IMG/VR virus record: IMGVR_UViG_3300029258_004552 | Span: 1-24,048 of that record | Length of the DNA: 24,048 bases | Strand: one strand, 5' to 3' | Source: a virus | Shown here: positions 13,291-20,699 of the stretch, piece by piece | Layout: each line of letters starts with the position of its first letter | Numbering within the stretch: the first letter of the stretch is position 1 | Notes under the pieces: generated by a model | Told to the model about the DNA's origin: nothing | The model's input: the letters and a program-made list of their open reading frames with translations, nothing else | Database searches by the model: none | Position numbers and translations under genes: made by a program

Positions 13291-13471
13291 TTAAAATTTT
13301 CCTTTTCATTAGGGTTTGATAATCATCGTAATAACACCACTTTTCAATATGGCCTAAGCCTTCTCCTTCTCGAACTGTCATTTCAAAATAATTCCCCTGA
13401 GGACACCCTTTATAGTGCGCCAAAATGTGAGCACCTTCTTCAGGCATATGAGGGAAACAATGCCAGCTCAT
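13274..13471 (-). CDS. Small protein, possibly DUF551-like
   Basis: Starting at the ATG that overlaps the preceding stop by 4 bases (ATGA), this gives 65 residues: MSWHCFPHMPEEGAHILAHYKG...EKWCYYDDYQTLMKRK. A longer frame from 13534 exists but lies in the upstream gene. The MPEEGAHILAHYKG segment resembles the start of DUF551 proteins (W..LPEEG..VLV), also seen at 18254-18451. Function unknown. Confidence 0.55.
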   Translation of the reverse strand: MSWHCFPHMPEEGAHILAHYKGCPQGNYFEMTVREGEGLGHIEKWCYYDDYQTLMKRKILNEKDI

Positions 13472-13599
13472 TTTTTCTTTACCTTCTTGACTTTCTTGGG
13501 TAGCTTCTTTCCTTTCGGAGTATGAGCTTCCCATTCTTTAACCATTTTAGGTTTGTTGGCATGCATCCATGCCCTTTGACTTTTTGATTTAAACGGCAT
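13468..13599 (-). CDS. Small conserved phage protein (MPFKSKSQRAWM family)
   Basis: A 43-residue protein MPFKSKSQRAWMHANKPKMVKEWEAHTPKG followed by a Lys-rich tail. The MPFKSK.QR..M....P.MA..WE..TPKG.KLP pattern is a widespread tiny phage protein. The start at 13599 has an ideal ribosome site (AAGGAG); a longer frame from 13662 lacks one. Function unknown. Confidence 0.72.
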   Translation of the reverse strand: MPFKSKSQRAWMHANKPKMVKEWEAHTPKGKKLPKKVKKVKKK

Positions 13600-13664
13600 A
13601 TTATTCTCCTTAAACCAGGAAGCTTCCTTACGTCCACTCCCCAGCCTGCAAACAGAGCACAAAG

Positions 13665-13907
13665 TTATCTTTTATGCATTTTTTTGCGATGATGACTAGC
13701 CATATATTTATGGTGAGCCTGCGCCATGTGATGCCGATAAGATTCATCCATAGATTTATCTCCGCCATACGCATGTCCGGTAAGGTGTTTCATTTCACCT
13801 TTAGATTCATCACGTCTGTCCTTCATGGATTGCTTATGACGACCGCGATGTCTCATTCCTAGAGATTCATCAAGGCGATCATCATAACCTTGTTTTTTTC
13901 TTTTCAT
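13665..13907 (-). CDS. Small His/Lys-rich phage protein with DRxDES motif
   Basis: An 80-residue protein rich in His, Lys, Arg and Met. It has two copies of a short motif, DRLDESLGM and DRRDESKGEM, separated by RHRGRHKQSMK. The same motif and its flanks (QTMKDRHDESVGM) begin the protein at 14077-14370, so the two genes share an origin. It starts by 4-base overlap with the 56-residue frame upstream. Function unknown; found near portal genes in similar phages. Confidence 0.65.
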   Translation of the reverse strand: MKRKKQGYDDRLDESLGMRHRGRHKQSMKDRRDESKGEMKHLTGHAYGGDKSMDESYRHHMAQAHHKYMASHHRKKMHKR

Positions 13908-14074
13908 TTTAATCTTCCTCTATTTTCGTTGATGTTAACTATTTTAAGTTCTACTTCATCATTGGGGACTTTCTTCTCTTTTTTGCGCAAGTCACCTCTC
14001 TGGTTCATATTCAAACCAGGAATGGTTTTCTCCGCAATTTTCTGAGCTTCCCCGGATGGTCTTGGCATAGCCAT
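13904..14074 (-). CDS. Small basic protein (56 aa)
   Basis: A 56-residue frame (MAMPRPSGEAQKIAEKTIPGLNMNQRGDLRKKEKKVPNDEVELKIVNIN...) that exactly fills the space between two recognised genes. It starts 2 bases after the upstream stop and ends with an ATGA overlap into the next gene. No strong ribosome site, so reinitiation is likely. Function unknown. Confidence 0.55.
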   Translation of the reverse strand: MAMPRPSGEAQKIAEKTIPGLNMNQRGDLRKKEKKVPNDEVELKIVNINENRGRLK

Positions 14075-14076
14075 GA

Positions 14077-14370
14077 TTAATACATGCTGTCTGATTGATG
14101 AGATTCGATTTTGCGAACGCTATCATCAATGTTATCGTCAATGCCTCTAGAAGTATCATCTAGGTAGTAATTATCAACATAGTTACAGGGAGGATATTCC
14201 TTCTGTATAACGTGTTGAGGAAGATTTGCTGGAGCAGAATGATCTTCAGAGAGCATTCCCATATATCCAGAATCCATTTTGTTTTTATGAGAACGACCTC
14301 TTTCATATCGCTTCATGCCTACACTTTCGTCGTGTCGGTCTTTCATTGTTTGATGGTATTTTTTAACCAT
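14077..14370 (-). CDS. Conserved phage protein downstream of the portal gene
   Basis: A 97-residue protein. The N-terminus (YHQTMKDRHDESVGMKRYERGR) shares the DRxDES motif with the gene at 13665-13907. The C-terminal half (VIQKEYPPCNYVDNYYLDDTSRGIDDNIDDSVRKIESHQ) resembles a small phage protein commonly found beside portal genes (YP...YLDD...GID..IDDS..K). Start overlaps the portal end by 8 bases, ribosome site AAGGAG. Function unknown. Confidence 0.68.
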   Translation of the reverse strand: MVKKYHQTMKDRHDESVGMKRYERGRSHKNKMDSGYMGMLSEDHSAPANLPQHVIQKEYPPCNYVDNYYLDDTSRGIDDNIDDSVRKIESHQSDSMY

Positions 14371-16432
14371 TTTTTTCTCCTTCTGCCATTACGGCGAGTT
14401 CTTCTATGTTTGGGGTTTCAACCTGCGCCTTATCTCTTCGGGCCTCTGAAGATTGCTGTCCGTCTATATATTCGGAGAGCCTTAGAAGCCTTTCTATCTG
14501 GTCTAAATCCATTCCTTCAAGCTCTTTCATTGCTTTCACTTTGTGGAGGGTGCCCAGATCGCGATCTTTTTCAGATTCGGCTAGCCTTTCTACGGCTAAA
14601 GCGCGGTTTTCTTGTACTCGCGAGGCTCTTTCCAAACCAAGCCCCGCATTTGCCTCAGCCCGTGCTTCGAGGTCTTTTATTTTGGCCTCTTGTTCGGCCA
14701 TCGCAGCTTGAAGTTGCATTTGTTGCATCTCTTGCTGCTGACTTTCCTGTTGGTCTATCGCTTCCACGAGCTCTTTTTTATTTTGAAGCGTTGATGCCTC
14801 TATCAGGATGTCATTTGGTATGGGAAGTCCCAACTCTCGAAGAGAAATGAGTTGTTGAAACATCATTTGTCTTTGTGTTGAGGTATTAGTCCCCTCTTCT
14901 ATCGATACATCGTATTTTCCGAATGCTTTCGAATAGAACTGAGGAGAGGGATCTTCACCGATAATTCTTTTAATTTTTCCAGGAGAAAAGTTGGTTTGAA
15001 TAAGCTGGAGGAAAAGTCTTCCTAAGGTTTTCTGTGAAAAGTCCAGTTGATCAAACAAGGTTTGCAAGGTAGTGAGGCCAGCTCCCTGACGAAGCATGGA
15101 AAGAATTCCTGCTTTATCATCTTCAGCACTCCCGAGAAGCTCTTCATTTACTCCAGAGATTTGTTGGATTTCTTCTCCTAAAATCTTGGAAAGTTCAATC
15201 ATAGATGAGGGAACACTAGGGGGTTGAATTTGTTCCGCATCACTCATTTGAGCATCCTGTTTGAGAGCGAGACCTCTCCCTTGCCCCTGAAGGAATACAT
15301 CTTTCGGATTAACCAGAGAATCGGCTTTGTATTTCCATCCAGAGTTTATTTGAGACTCTAAAATATCTAGCTCAATCACTTTACGGCGATTATAGAGATA
15401 CTGAGAGTCTCGAAGCCCTCGTACTACTCCTTGAATCCTCCACGGAAAGTAAGGAATCTGTGGGTCGTAATACCCGAGAGCAGGTACGAAGGGATAGGGA
15501 TCGATGCCCATTGGATTAGGCCCATGATACATGACCACTCCTTGAACAACGATCGCAAGTTTAGTTGTTTGAATTTCATTATCGATAACAGTGATTTCAG
15601 GGAAGCGGGATAGGAAAAGGTCGAGTTCTTCGTCTTTTCCTCTCCATTCCATAGTTTCTCCCGTCTTTACATCGACCAGCAGCTTCTGGGTTCGATAGTC
15701 TCTGTACCAATATTCATCGTAGGTGAGAAGGTCTTTCATTCCATAGTTGTAGGCCTCGGGCATAAACTGGAACTTTCCGTCGCGATTTCCTCGTGCATAA
15801 AGTTTATCAATATCTGATTTTCTATCGGGGAGGAGAGCTTTTATTTGCGTTTTAGTGAGCCACTTCCGTGTCCAAACATAGTTGCAATCGCTTAGGTCGT
15901 GCTTTTTAAAGAAAGGATCAATAAGATAACCATTATAAGAAACATTATCAACACAGATATCTCCATTAATTGGATCCTCCCGATAATCCATCCAGACGGA
16001 AAGAAGATTCATTCCAGTTGTAACCGCTCCATCAAAAGCTTGAGAAATGGTTTCAAGAGTATTATCTTTGTTCATCGCCCAGAGCATAATCTTTGAGAAT
16101 TGGTCCGCCGTCAATTCATCGGAGTTTTCTATAGGAACTGCTACTGAACTTTTTCGATTGCGCCTCTGATATCCCGTAATCATGTTGCAAACTCGACGGA
16201 TACGATTGAAATTGAAAACCCTACGGCGAAATGCGGGAAGGTTTCCATAAATATCGTTCCAAAGAGTCTGGTCTCCTGCTTTGAAACGAGAATCGATATC
16301 AGCTTCTGACCAGAAGGATTGATTAATCGTTATACTGTTAGCATAGGCTTGTTCCATCATGACCTTTACATCTTTATCGTGTTCGGTCTGATAAGAATAA
16401 AAATCGCTATCTAGTTGCGGAAACAGTGTCAT
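14363..16432 (-). CDS. Portal protein, P22-like
   Basis: A 689-residue protein of normal length for P22-like portals, which form the twelve-fold ring through which DNA enters the head. Conserved pieces include FNFNRIRRVCNMITGYQRRNRKS, GVVRGLRDSQYLYNRRKVIELDILESQINSGW, SGVNEELLGSAEDDKAGILSMLRQGAG and a long C-terminal coiled coil rich in Gln, Ala and Glu (about 560-640), the likely barrel. It starts by a 4-base ATGA overlap with the terminase fragment. High confidence from pattern, length and location. Confidence 0.9.
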   Translation of the reverse strand: MTLFPQLDSDFYSYQTEHDKDVKVMMEQAYANSITINQSFWSEADIDSRFKAGDQTLWNDIYGNLPAFRRRVFNFNRIRRVCNMITGYQRRNRKSSVAVPIENSDELTADQFSKIMLWAMNKDNTLETISQAFDGAVTTGMNLLSVWMDYREDPINGDICVDNVSYNGYLIDPFFKKHDLSDCNYVWTRKWLTKTQIKALLPDRKSDIDKLYARGNRDGKFQFMPEAYNYGMKDLLTYDEYWYRDYRTQKLLVDVKTGETMEWRGKDEELDLFLSRFPEITVIDNEIQTTKLAIVVQGVVMYHGPNPMGIDPYPFVPALGYYDPQIPYFPWRIQGVVRGLRDSQYLYNRRKVIELDILESQINSGWKYKADSLVNPKDVFLQGQGRGLALKQDAQMSDAEQIQPPSVPSSMIELSKILGEEIQQISGVNEELLGSAEDDKAGILSMLRQGAGLTTLQTLFDQLDFSQKTLGRLFLQLIQTNFSPGKIKRIIGEDPSPQFYSKAFGKYDVSIEEGTNTSTQRQMMFQQLISLRELGLPIPNDILIEASTLQNKKELVEAIDQQESQQQEMQQMQLQAAMAEQEAKIKDLEARAEANAGLGLERASRVQENRALAVERLAESEKDRDLGTLHKVKAMKELEGMDLDQIERLLRLSEYIDGQQSSEARRDKAQVETPNIEELAVMAEGEKNG

Positions 16433-16836
16433 TGATAGGTCCCTGTAGAATGGTTGTCTTTAAAAAATGCTGGAAGCTTCTGTTCAGCTCCAAAATGAGC
16501 TTCATGATATCGTGCCTCTATCTCGTCTGCGCTTAGAGAATCAAAGGTTTTGGAAAGTGATACCGCAAGATACCTAAAAGCGTCAGCATAATGGCTGCTC
16601 CAATCATGCAGAGGACGAGGAAGATAAACTTTTTTCTTGGAGTCATATTCTTGCCTATAGTTTTCGAGAGCTTTAATTAAATCTGCGCACTTTTCTGCAT
16701 CCATCCAAATCTTAGAAAAGAGAGAACGGCAAGCTTCTATCCCGTCCGGAACTTCATATTGAGGAGCCACAGTAAACTGGATACCGAGTTGACGGGCCTT
16801 TTCAAATCGAGTAATGCCGGATCCCCATTCCTTCAC
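16429..16836 (-). CDS. terL: Terminase large subunit, C-terminal nuclease fragment (frameshifted)
   Basis: A 135-residue frame opened by GTG at 16836, carrying the end of the terminase nuclease domain: VKEWGSGITRFEKARQLG, EACRSLFSKIWMDAEKCADLIKALENYRQEYD and HDWSSHYADAFRYLAVSL with a catalytic Asp. Upstream in the same frame HIGPHDIR is still readable, so the frame continues the family sequence without the usual preceding helix. GTGA overlap with the stop of the N-terminal fragment could allow coupled translation of two pieces, but the intact nuclease fold seems to be broken. Confidence 0.72.
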   Translation of the reverse strand: MKEWGSGITRFEKARQLGIQFTVAPQYEVPDGIEACRSLFSKIWMDAEKCADLIKALENYRQEYDSKKKVYLPRPLHDWSSHYADAFRYLAVSLSKTFDSLSADEIEARYHEAHFGAEQKLPAFFKDNHSTGTYQ

Positions 16837-17762
16837 ACGAATATCGTGGGGGCCGATGTGAGTTGCTTGCTGTTCTCATAGCAGTCGATAATGCGTAGAG
16901 TTTGCCCAATGTTTTGAAAGAAAATAATTGATGTTTGATCCCGAACCCCAATGTCCCACGCTGTGTGTACCTTGAATCCCGATTCCCAAGGAACGACTCC
17001 AATTTGTTCGTTTCGTTTACACCTATCAATATATTTATTATAATAGGAGCCCTCAATACCCATATCGAAAGAGGTGTAATACTCCTGTTGAATCATGTCC
17101 TCCGACATTAGCCCTTCACGCCGTTCCTTTTCGATTTCGGAGAGCGGAATATGCTCAGTATCTTCAACAGTGAGTTTGTAGGAAAACCAGTCGGGGGACT
17201 CTTTGGAAAGTTGATAGAGGGTCCACAGATGATTCTTGCCTCGAGGAGTTGAGATAAAAAGGGCCCAACCCCCATTGGCCGTCAATATGGGACGTATGTA
17301 CTGATATGCTAACGGATCTTGCAATGCATACTCCGAGAAAACGCATCCGCGAGGGTTGGTACCCATGAGAGAATCGTAATTATCCGATCCAATCAATTGG
17401 AAAAGAGAGGTCTTTCCTCCCTTAGCTACCATACGTACTTTCATCTCTTGAGAGTTGAGCTGCAGGACAAGTTCTTTGGGAAAATAATCCAGTATCCTCT
17501 TTCCATCATTGGTAATTGAATCCCAAATTACTTTTTTAGCTTGCGAGTAAGTCGGAAAAATGTAGTAATAAACCCCAGGATTTTCCCACATCTGGCGGAT
17601 AACATAATTTAATGCCGTAATATCCTTTCCAGCACGACGTGGAAGTATAGCAAGAACGCGCTTGTACCCATCGGCAAGTGCTTTAAGAATAGGAGCCTGA
17701 TATGACCTAGGTTTATACTCGTTAAGCCTGTTTTCTACTTCGACGCTTGTTAGCGTTTTCAT
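16833..17762 (-). CDS. terL: Terminase large subunit, N-terminal ATPase fragment (frameshifted)
   Basis: The packaging motor ATPase. Walker A-like PRRAGKD is at 41-47 from the chosen Met, followed by YYYIFPTYSQAKKVIWDSI, Walker B-like GCVFSEYA, coupling motif FISTPRGKNHL, and the first nuclease strand AWDIGVRDQTSIIFFQ. After IIDCYENSKQ the frame runs into LTSAPTIFV and stops. The expected next residues (a helix like GL..Y...L....Y.Y and then HIGPHDIR) are missing or out of frame. ATG 17762 is preferred; ATG 17819 or TTG 17834 would lengthen it inside the small terminase gene. Confidence 0.8.
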   Translation of the reverse strand: MKTLTSVEVENRLNEYKPRSYQAPILKALADGYKRVLAILPRRAGKDITALNYVIRQMWENPGVYYYIFPTYSQAKKVIWDSITNDGKRILDYFPKELVLQLNSQEMKVRMVAKGGKTSLFQLIGSDNYDSLMGTNPRGCVFSEYALQDPLAYQYIRPILTANGGWALFISTPRGKNHLWTLYQLSKESPDWFSYKLTVEDTEHIPLSEIEKERREGLMSEDMIQQEYYTSFDMGIEGSYYNKYIDRCKRNEQIGVVPWESGFKVHTAWDIGVRDQTSIIFFQNIGQTLRIIDCYENSKQLTSAPTIFV

Positions 17763-18183
17763 CGTAGAGGCGCTTATAAAGTCCCTCAAGTCGTTCTTTT
17801 GAATAGTCTTCGACTGCATAATTGGTAACGGCAAAAGTGGTGTTCTGTGCTACTTCTTTTTTAGCCTCCTGATCCACAGAGTAGGCATGATTGTCGTAGA
17901 CACGGAGATATTTCATTAGGACTGCTTGCATGTGCCTTGGAAGATCTTTCTCCCTCTTCATGGCATAATCGAGCCACTTGGAGCAAAGACCAGAGATGAC
18001 AACTTCAAAAGTGTGGTGAAGTTGCGGGCACATTTTCATCATGGCCTGGAAGTATGTCCATCCAAGTCCATGAGACTTAAGGAATTGAGGGATAGTCCAG
18101 CTATCTTCACGTTCAGCCCATGTCTCGAGCCATTCACAAACCGTGTCGATATATTCTGGGGAAACTGATATTTCGTGAGCCAT
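17722..18183 (-). CDS. Probable terminase small subunit
   Basis: A 153-residue helical protein (YIDTVCEWLETWAEREDSWTIPQFLKSHGLGWTYFQAMMKMCPQLHHTFEVV...RVYDNHAYSVDQEAKKE) directly upstream of and overlapping terL by 41 bases. The helix-turn-helix-like N-terminus and ring-forming helical middle fit a pac-site recognition protein. No strict sequence signature, so the call rests mainly on position. A 24-base palindrome lies just upstream. Confidence 0.7.
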   Translation of the reverse strand: MAHEISVSPEYIDTVCEWLETWAEREDSWTIPQFLKSHGLGWTYFQAMMKMCPQLHHTFEVVISGLCSKWLDYAMKREKDLPRHMQAVLMKYLRVYDNHAYSVDQEAKKEVAQNTTFAVTNYAVEDYSKERLEGLYKRLYDENANKRRSRKQA

Positions 18184-18186
18184 CTC

Positions 18187-18210
18187 TTAATAGGGGTTAA
18201 TCCTTATTAA
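18187..18210. promoter_or_regulatory. 24-base imperfect palindrome upstream of terS
   Basis: TTAATA and TATTAA arms enclose GG...CC and a central GTTAAT segment; 20 of 24 positions are symmetric. It sits 4 bases before the terS start in a 70-base gap that also has GAATT/AATTC arms and two AAGCTT sites. A repressor operator or packaging-initiation site are possibilities. Confidence 0.4.
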
Positions 18211-18253
18211 GCTTCTTTTAGAAAAAGAATTATTTTAATTCAAGCTTGATAAA

Positions 18254-18451
18254 CTACTTTTTAGATAAAGATTTAATAGGAAACCAATGAGTAACGACAA
18301 GAGGTAAACATCTTTCGGGAGCTTCAGCTAAAAAAAAGAATCCCCTATAAAAATGTCCTATAATAGGACCATCTCCACTGTGTTTATTTTCTAAAATCAA
18401 TAAGCCTGCACCCTCTTCGGGAAGCTCTTTCTCTACATTTCTCCATTTCAT
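18254..18451 (-). CDS. DUF551-like small protein
   Basis: A 65-residue protein, KWRNVEKELPEEGAGLLILENKHSGDGPIIGHFYRGFFFLAEAPERCLPLVVTHWFPIKSL. The opening W..V...LPEEG..LLI and closing VTHWFPI match the DUF551 pattern common in phage early operons. It begins by a 4-base ATGA overlap with the upstream gene. Function unknown. Confidence 0.68.
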   Translation of the reverse strand: MKWRNVEKELPEEGAGLLILENKHSGDGPIIGHFYRGFFFLAEAPERCLPLVVTHWFPIKSLSKK

Positions 18452-18621
18452 TCCTCATCCCTCTCAATTTCAACATTCAACTTAGCTTTACACCATTCGC
18501 ATTCCCCACAGAGGCATCTCCATTTGAGTGCAGTAAGTTCATACTTTTCTTTATCGGCATTCCATCTCCACACCTTTCTTCTATCTCTTAAGAAGGGCTT
18601 TGAGTGTTTTAGTTTAGTCAT
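18448..18621 (-). CDS. Small Cys-rich protein (57 aa)
   Basis: ATG 18621 follows a good ribosome site (GGAGG, 6-base gap) and gives 57 residues with WRCLCGECEWC near residues 37-47. Four Cys in this pattern could bind zinc, and the N-terminus is basic (KLKHSKPFLRDRRKVWRW). Overlaps both neighbours slightly. Function unknown. Confidence 0.58.
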   Translation of the reverse strand: MTKLKHSKPFLRDRRKVWRWNADKEKYELTALKWRCLCGECEWCKAKLNVEIERDEE

Positions 18622-18808
18622 CGGCATCCTCCACTTTGTAGAAATCCCAGTTGAAGTAAACAGCTATTTCTTCCGACTCATACTGTTCTCGTCTCTGAAT
18701 TTGGGAGATGCGCAGTATCCCATCATGATCAATCTCGAGACTATGATCTAGAGGATAATTGGAATACCTATCTATGGAGTTGCAATAGTGAACAACGAGA
18801 GTCTTCAT
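18614..18808 (-). CDS. Small early-operon protein (64 aa)
   Basis: A 64-residue protein (MKTLVVHYCNSIDRYSNYPLDHSLEIDHDGILRISQIQ..., ending YFNWDFYKVEDADD). Its start has AAGGAGGAAG upstream and overlaps the previous stop by 4 bases; its stop overlaps the next gene by 8 bases. Compact beta-like sequence without known motif. Confidence 0.6.
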   Translation of the reverse strand: MKTLVVHYCNSIDRYSNYPLDHSLEIDHDGILRISQIQRREQYESEEIAVYFNWDFYKVEDADD

Positions 18809-18930
18809 TCATCTTCCTCCTTTAGATATAAATTCAGCAGAAAAGTAGCGAGAGCGATATTAAGAGGGGCACTTTCCTCTCGAAAAAGAGGATGATTTTG
18901 TGTTTCTAAGACTTCTTCTTCAGGACTCAT
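18805..18930 (-). CDS. Very small early-operon protein (41 aa)
   Basis: A 41-residue frame (MSPEEEVLETQNHPLFREESAPLNIALATFLLNLYLKEEDE) linked to both neighbours by 4-base ATGA overlaps, which strongly supports translation. It has an acidic start and a hydrophobic helix near the end. Function unknown. Confidence 0.58.
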   Translation of the reverse strand: MSPEEEVLETQNHPLFREESAPLNIALATFLLNLYLKEEDE

Positions 18931-19343
18931 TTCATATCTCCAAATAGTTTTTGTGCTATATTCTCTATTCTGAAGACCGTCTTGGGAGTTTCCGAATAGA
19001 ATTTCCGTGCTTCGATCTCACTAATGAGGGAGTCGTCTTCCCAAACGATGCCATTTAAAGAATCTTCTGTAAACTTCAAAAGATTGGATAGGTCAGGCTT
19101 CTTAGTGTGAGGTCCCTGTAAGCATTCTTTAGCCCTTTTCTTCGAATAACTTTTAGGAATAGGCATATGATACTCCACAACTAGCTTTAGAGCTGTGTGG
19201 GCCGCGAAAAGCCCTCTCATTTGGCTTTTAATGTTCCATTGAACCATCTCTTTCTCTTTTTTCTGAGTATCGTAGCACTTCTTTCCTGAATGCCGGTGTC
19301 GCTTCAATGCTACTGGAACCCCCGGTAATTCATATACGATCAT
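18927..19343 (-). CDS. rusA: RusA-like Holliday junction resolvase
   Basis: A 138-residue protein of normal RusA length. The family signature is KKPDLSNLLKFTEDSLNGIVWEDDSLISEIEARKFY (81-116), with Asp84, Asp94 and Asp103/104 as candidate metal ligands. RusA cuts four-way DNA junctions during recombination or replication. The usual second Asp of the DxDN motif is Ser86 here (DLSN). N-terminal PGVPVALKRHR is also typical. It belongs to the leftward early operon. Confidence 0.82.
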   Translation of the reverse strand: MIVYELPGVPVALKRHRHSGKKCYDTQKKEKEMVQWNIKSQMRGLFAAHTALKLVVEYHMPIPKSYSKKRAKECLQGPHTKKPDLSNLLKFTEDSLNGIVWEDDSLISEIEARKFYSETPKTVFRIENIAQKLFGDMK

Positions 19344-19500
19344 AAAGACCTGCCTTCACTTTATCGTTAATCTCCTGATGCATTTGAAGAAGACGATTAA
19401 TATGATAATTGTCAATGTAGTCCAACATGTACTCCTTTTCTGTGGGGACGAAGAGAATCTCCAAGTCTGGGGGGTAGTACATAATCAATTCTTTCTTCAT
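19330..19500 (-). CDS. Small early-operon protein (56 aa)
   Basis: From ATG 19500, which overlaps the stop of the upstream gene by 4 bases, the frame gives 56 residues: MKKELIMYYPPDLEILFVPTEKEYMLDYIDNYHINRLLQMHQEINDKVKAGLYDRI. An earlier Met at 19530 lies inside the upstream gene and is less likely. Overlaps rusA by 14 bases. Function unknown. Confidence 0.6.
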   Translation of the reverse strand: MKKELIMYYPPDLEILFVPTEKEYMLDYIDNYHINRLLQMHQEINDKVKAGLYDRI

Positions 19501-20663
19501 GCAGTTTTCCTTTCCGGGGATTGAGTCCATTCAGCTTCCTTGAAGAAGTCTTTGAGTTGCTTTTTAAACTCGCCATGAGGAAGGCTAAACTCTACTCTCA
19601 CAAAATGTCCTGCTCCCCGTCGTTTTTCTCCTGAAGGGAGAATATGGTATTTTAGGCTACAGCCATCTTCTATATCTTCTCCGCATTCCACTCCCAAATT
19701 TTTTACCACAAAGAACTTCTCAAAAATCTGGTGAGACCAGCATTTCATGTGAGAAAACTTCTGAACTAGCTGCTCTGCTAGCTTTTTGTTGGTGTCTACT
19801 TCAGCTTTTTTCTCTGCCTTCTTGAGCTTTTCTCTTTCTTCTTGTTGTAGGTGCGCTGCTATCTCCTTGTTAGCTGCCGCTACTTCCTCTTGAGCGTATC
19901 CTCCCTTGATGGCATTGATGATGCAAGCTATAGGCTTCTTCATGCTGTCTTTCTTGGTTTGAGTTTGCATCTTGTACCACTCCAGTCCGATATCGACTTC
20001 TTTTTTGGAGTAAGAATAAAGGAGTTCTATTCTCATTAAATCTTCAGAAGAAGCGGCGCGTGGCTCGTCAGAGCCTTTACATGTTACGTCGTTTTCTCTG
20101 TTACTTAAATACGTAGTATTTATAGCATCCTCAAATTTTGAGCTTGCTGCATCCTCAAATTTTGAGCTTGCTGATTTTGGCCCCGCATTTTTTGAGGGTG
20201 GTGGTGGTGGAGGACTATCATCAGGATCTGGGATGGATGAGAGATGAAGCATGAATTCTTCCTCAAACTTCTTGCGTTCTCCAAATTGTTTGCAGGCTGT
20301 TAAATAGCTCCAATACTTTCCAGCCGTGTCTGGATAGACGAGTTTGGATCGGCGTCCCCTGCGGGACATATATGAGTGTCGATAGACTCTCTTTTCAGCA
20401 ATGAGAACGTCAATATCACTCTTGATAGAGTTGTCAGATTTTTGTTTGGTGTACTTGCGGATGTAACTGTAGGAGACTTCGCTAAATCCTCTTTTTTTGC
20501 TCGTCTGTCGAATGATGGTGAGGATAAGAGCTTGAGTAGGAGAGAGATTATATTCGATATAATAACGATCGGGGATGACCCAAATGTTCTCTGGCTTGTA
20601 AACTTTTTCTTTTAATTGTTTTGATGCTTCATTTAAATCAGGCGCAGTGTTATGATCATCCAT
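19497..20663 (-). CDS. Putative replication initiation protein
   Basis: A 388-residue protein. Residues about 25-110 (VIPDRYYIEYNLSPTQALILTIIRQTSKKRGFSEVSYSYIRKYTKQKSDNSIKSDIDVLIAEKRVYRH) look like a winged helix of the type in phage and plasmid replication proteins. A low-complexity linker follows (six Pro at 151-156 and two copies of SSKFEDA), then charged coiled coil (EREKLKKAEKKAEV). The C-terminus is a separate small domain. First gene of the leftward early operon, after a hairpin-rich gap. A transcription regulator is an alternative. Confidence 0.6.
   Translation of the reverse strand: MDDHNTAPDLNEASKQLKEKVYKPENIWVIPDRYYIEYNLSPTQALILTIIRQTSKKRGFSEVSYSYIRKYTKQKSDNSIKSDIDVLIAEKRVYRHSYMSRRGRRSKLVYPDTAGKYWSYLTACKQFGERKKFEEEFMLHLSSIPDPDDSPPPPPPSKNAGPKSASSKFEDAASSKFEDAINTTYLSNRENDVTCKGSDEPRAASSEDLMRIELLYSYSKKEVDIGLEWYKMQTQTKKDSMKKPIACIINAIKGGYAQEEVAAANKEIAAHLQQEEREKLKKAEKKAEVDTNKKLAEQLVQKFSHMKCWSHQIFEKFFVVKNLGVECGEDIEDGCSLKYHILPSGEKRRGAGHFVRVEFSLPHGEFKKQLKDFFKEAEWTQSPERKTA
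20125..20172. repeat. Two perfect 24-base tandem repeats inside the replication-like gene
   Basis: Two identical head-to-tail units, in frame, code for SSKFEDA(A) twice in the Pro/Ala-rich linker. Each unit holds the near-palindrome TCAAATTTTGA. Iterons within initiator genes mark replication origins in lambdoid phages, but two copies may be only slippage. Confidence 0.75.
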
Positions 20664-20699
20664 ATCTTTTCATCTCCTGGCAGGGGGTTTGAATCTTTC

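Noticed and set aside
13618-13629. Perfect 12-base palindrome AGGAAGCTTCCT
   Set aside because: It is isolated, has no T-tract and no second copy was noticed; restriction-site-like palindromes of this size occur by chance.
14212-14850. Long plus-strand frame opposite the portal 3' end
   Set aside because: The minus strand codes for the portal and a conserved small protein; the plus translation is hydrophobic low-complexity typical of an antisense frame.
16833-16836. Programmed ribosomal frameshift to make full-length terminase
   Set aside because: No slippery heptamer or downstream structure is obvious, and the missing helix could not be restored by a shift; deletion or assembly loss explains it better.
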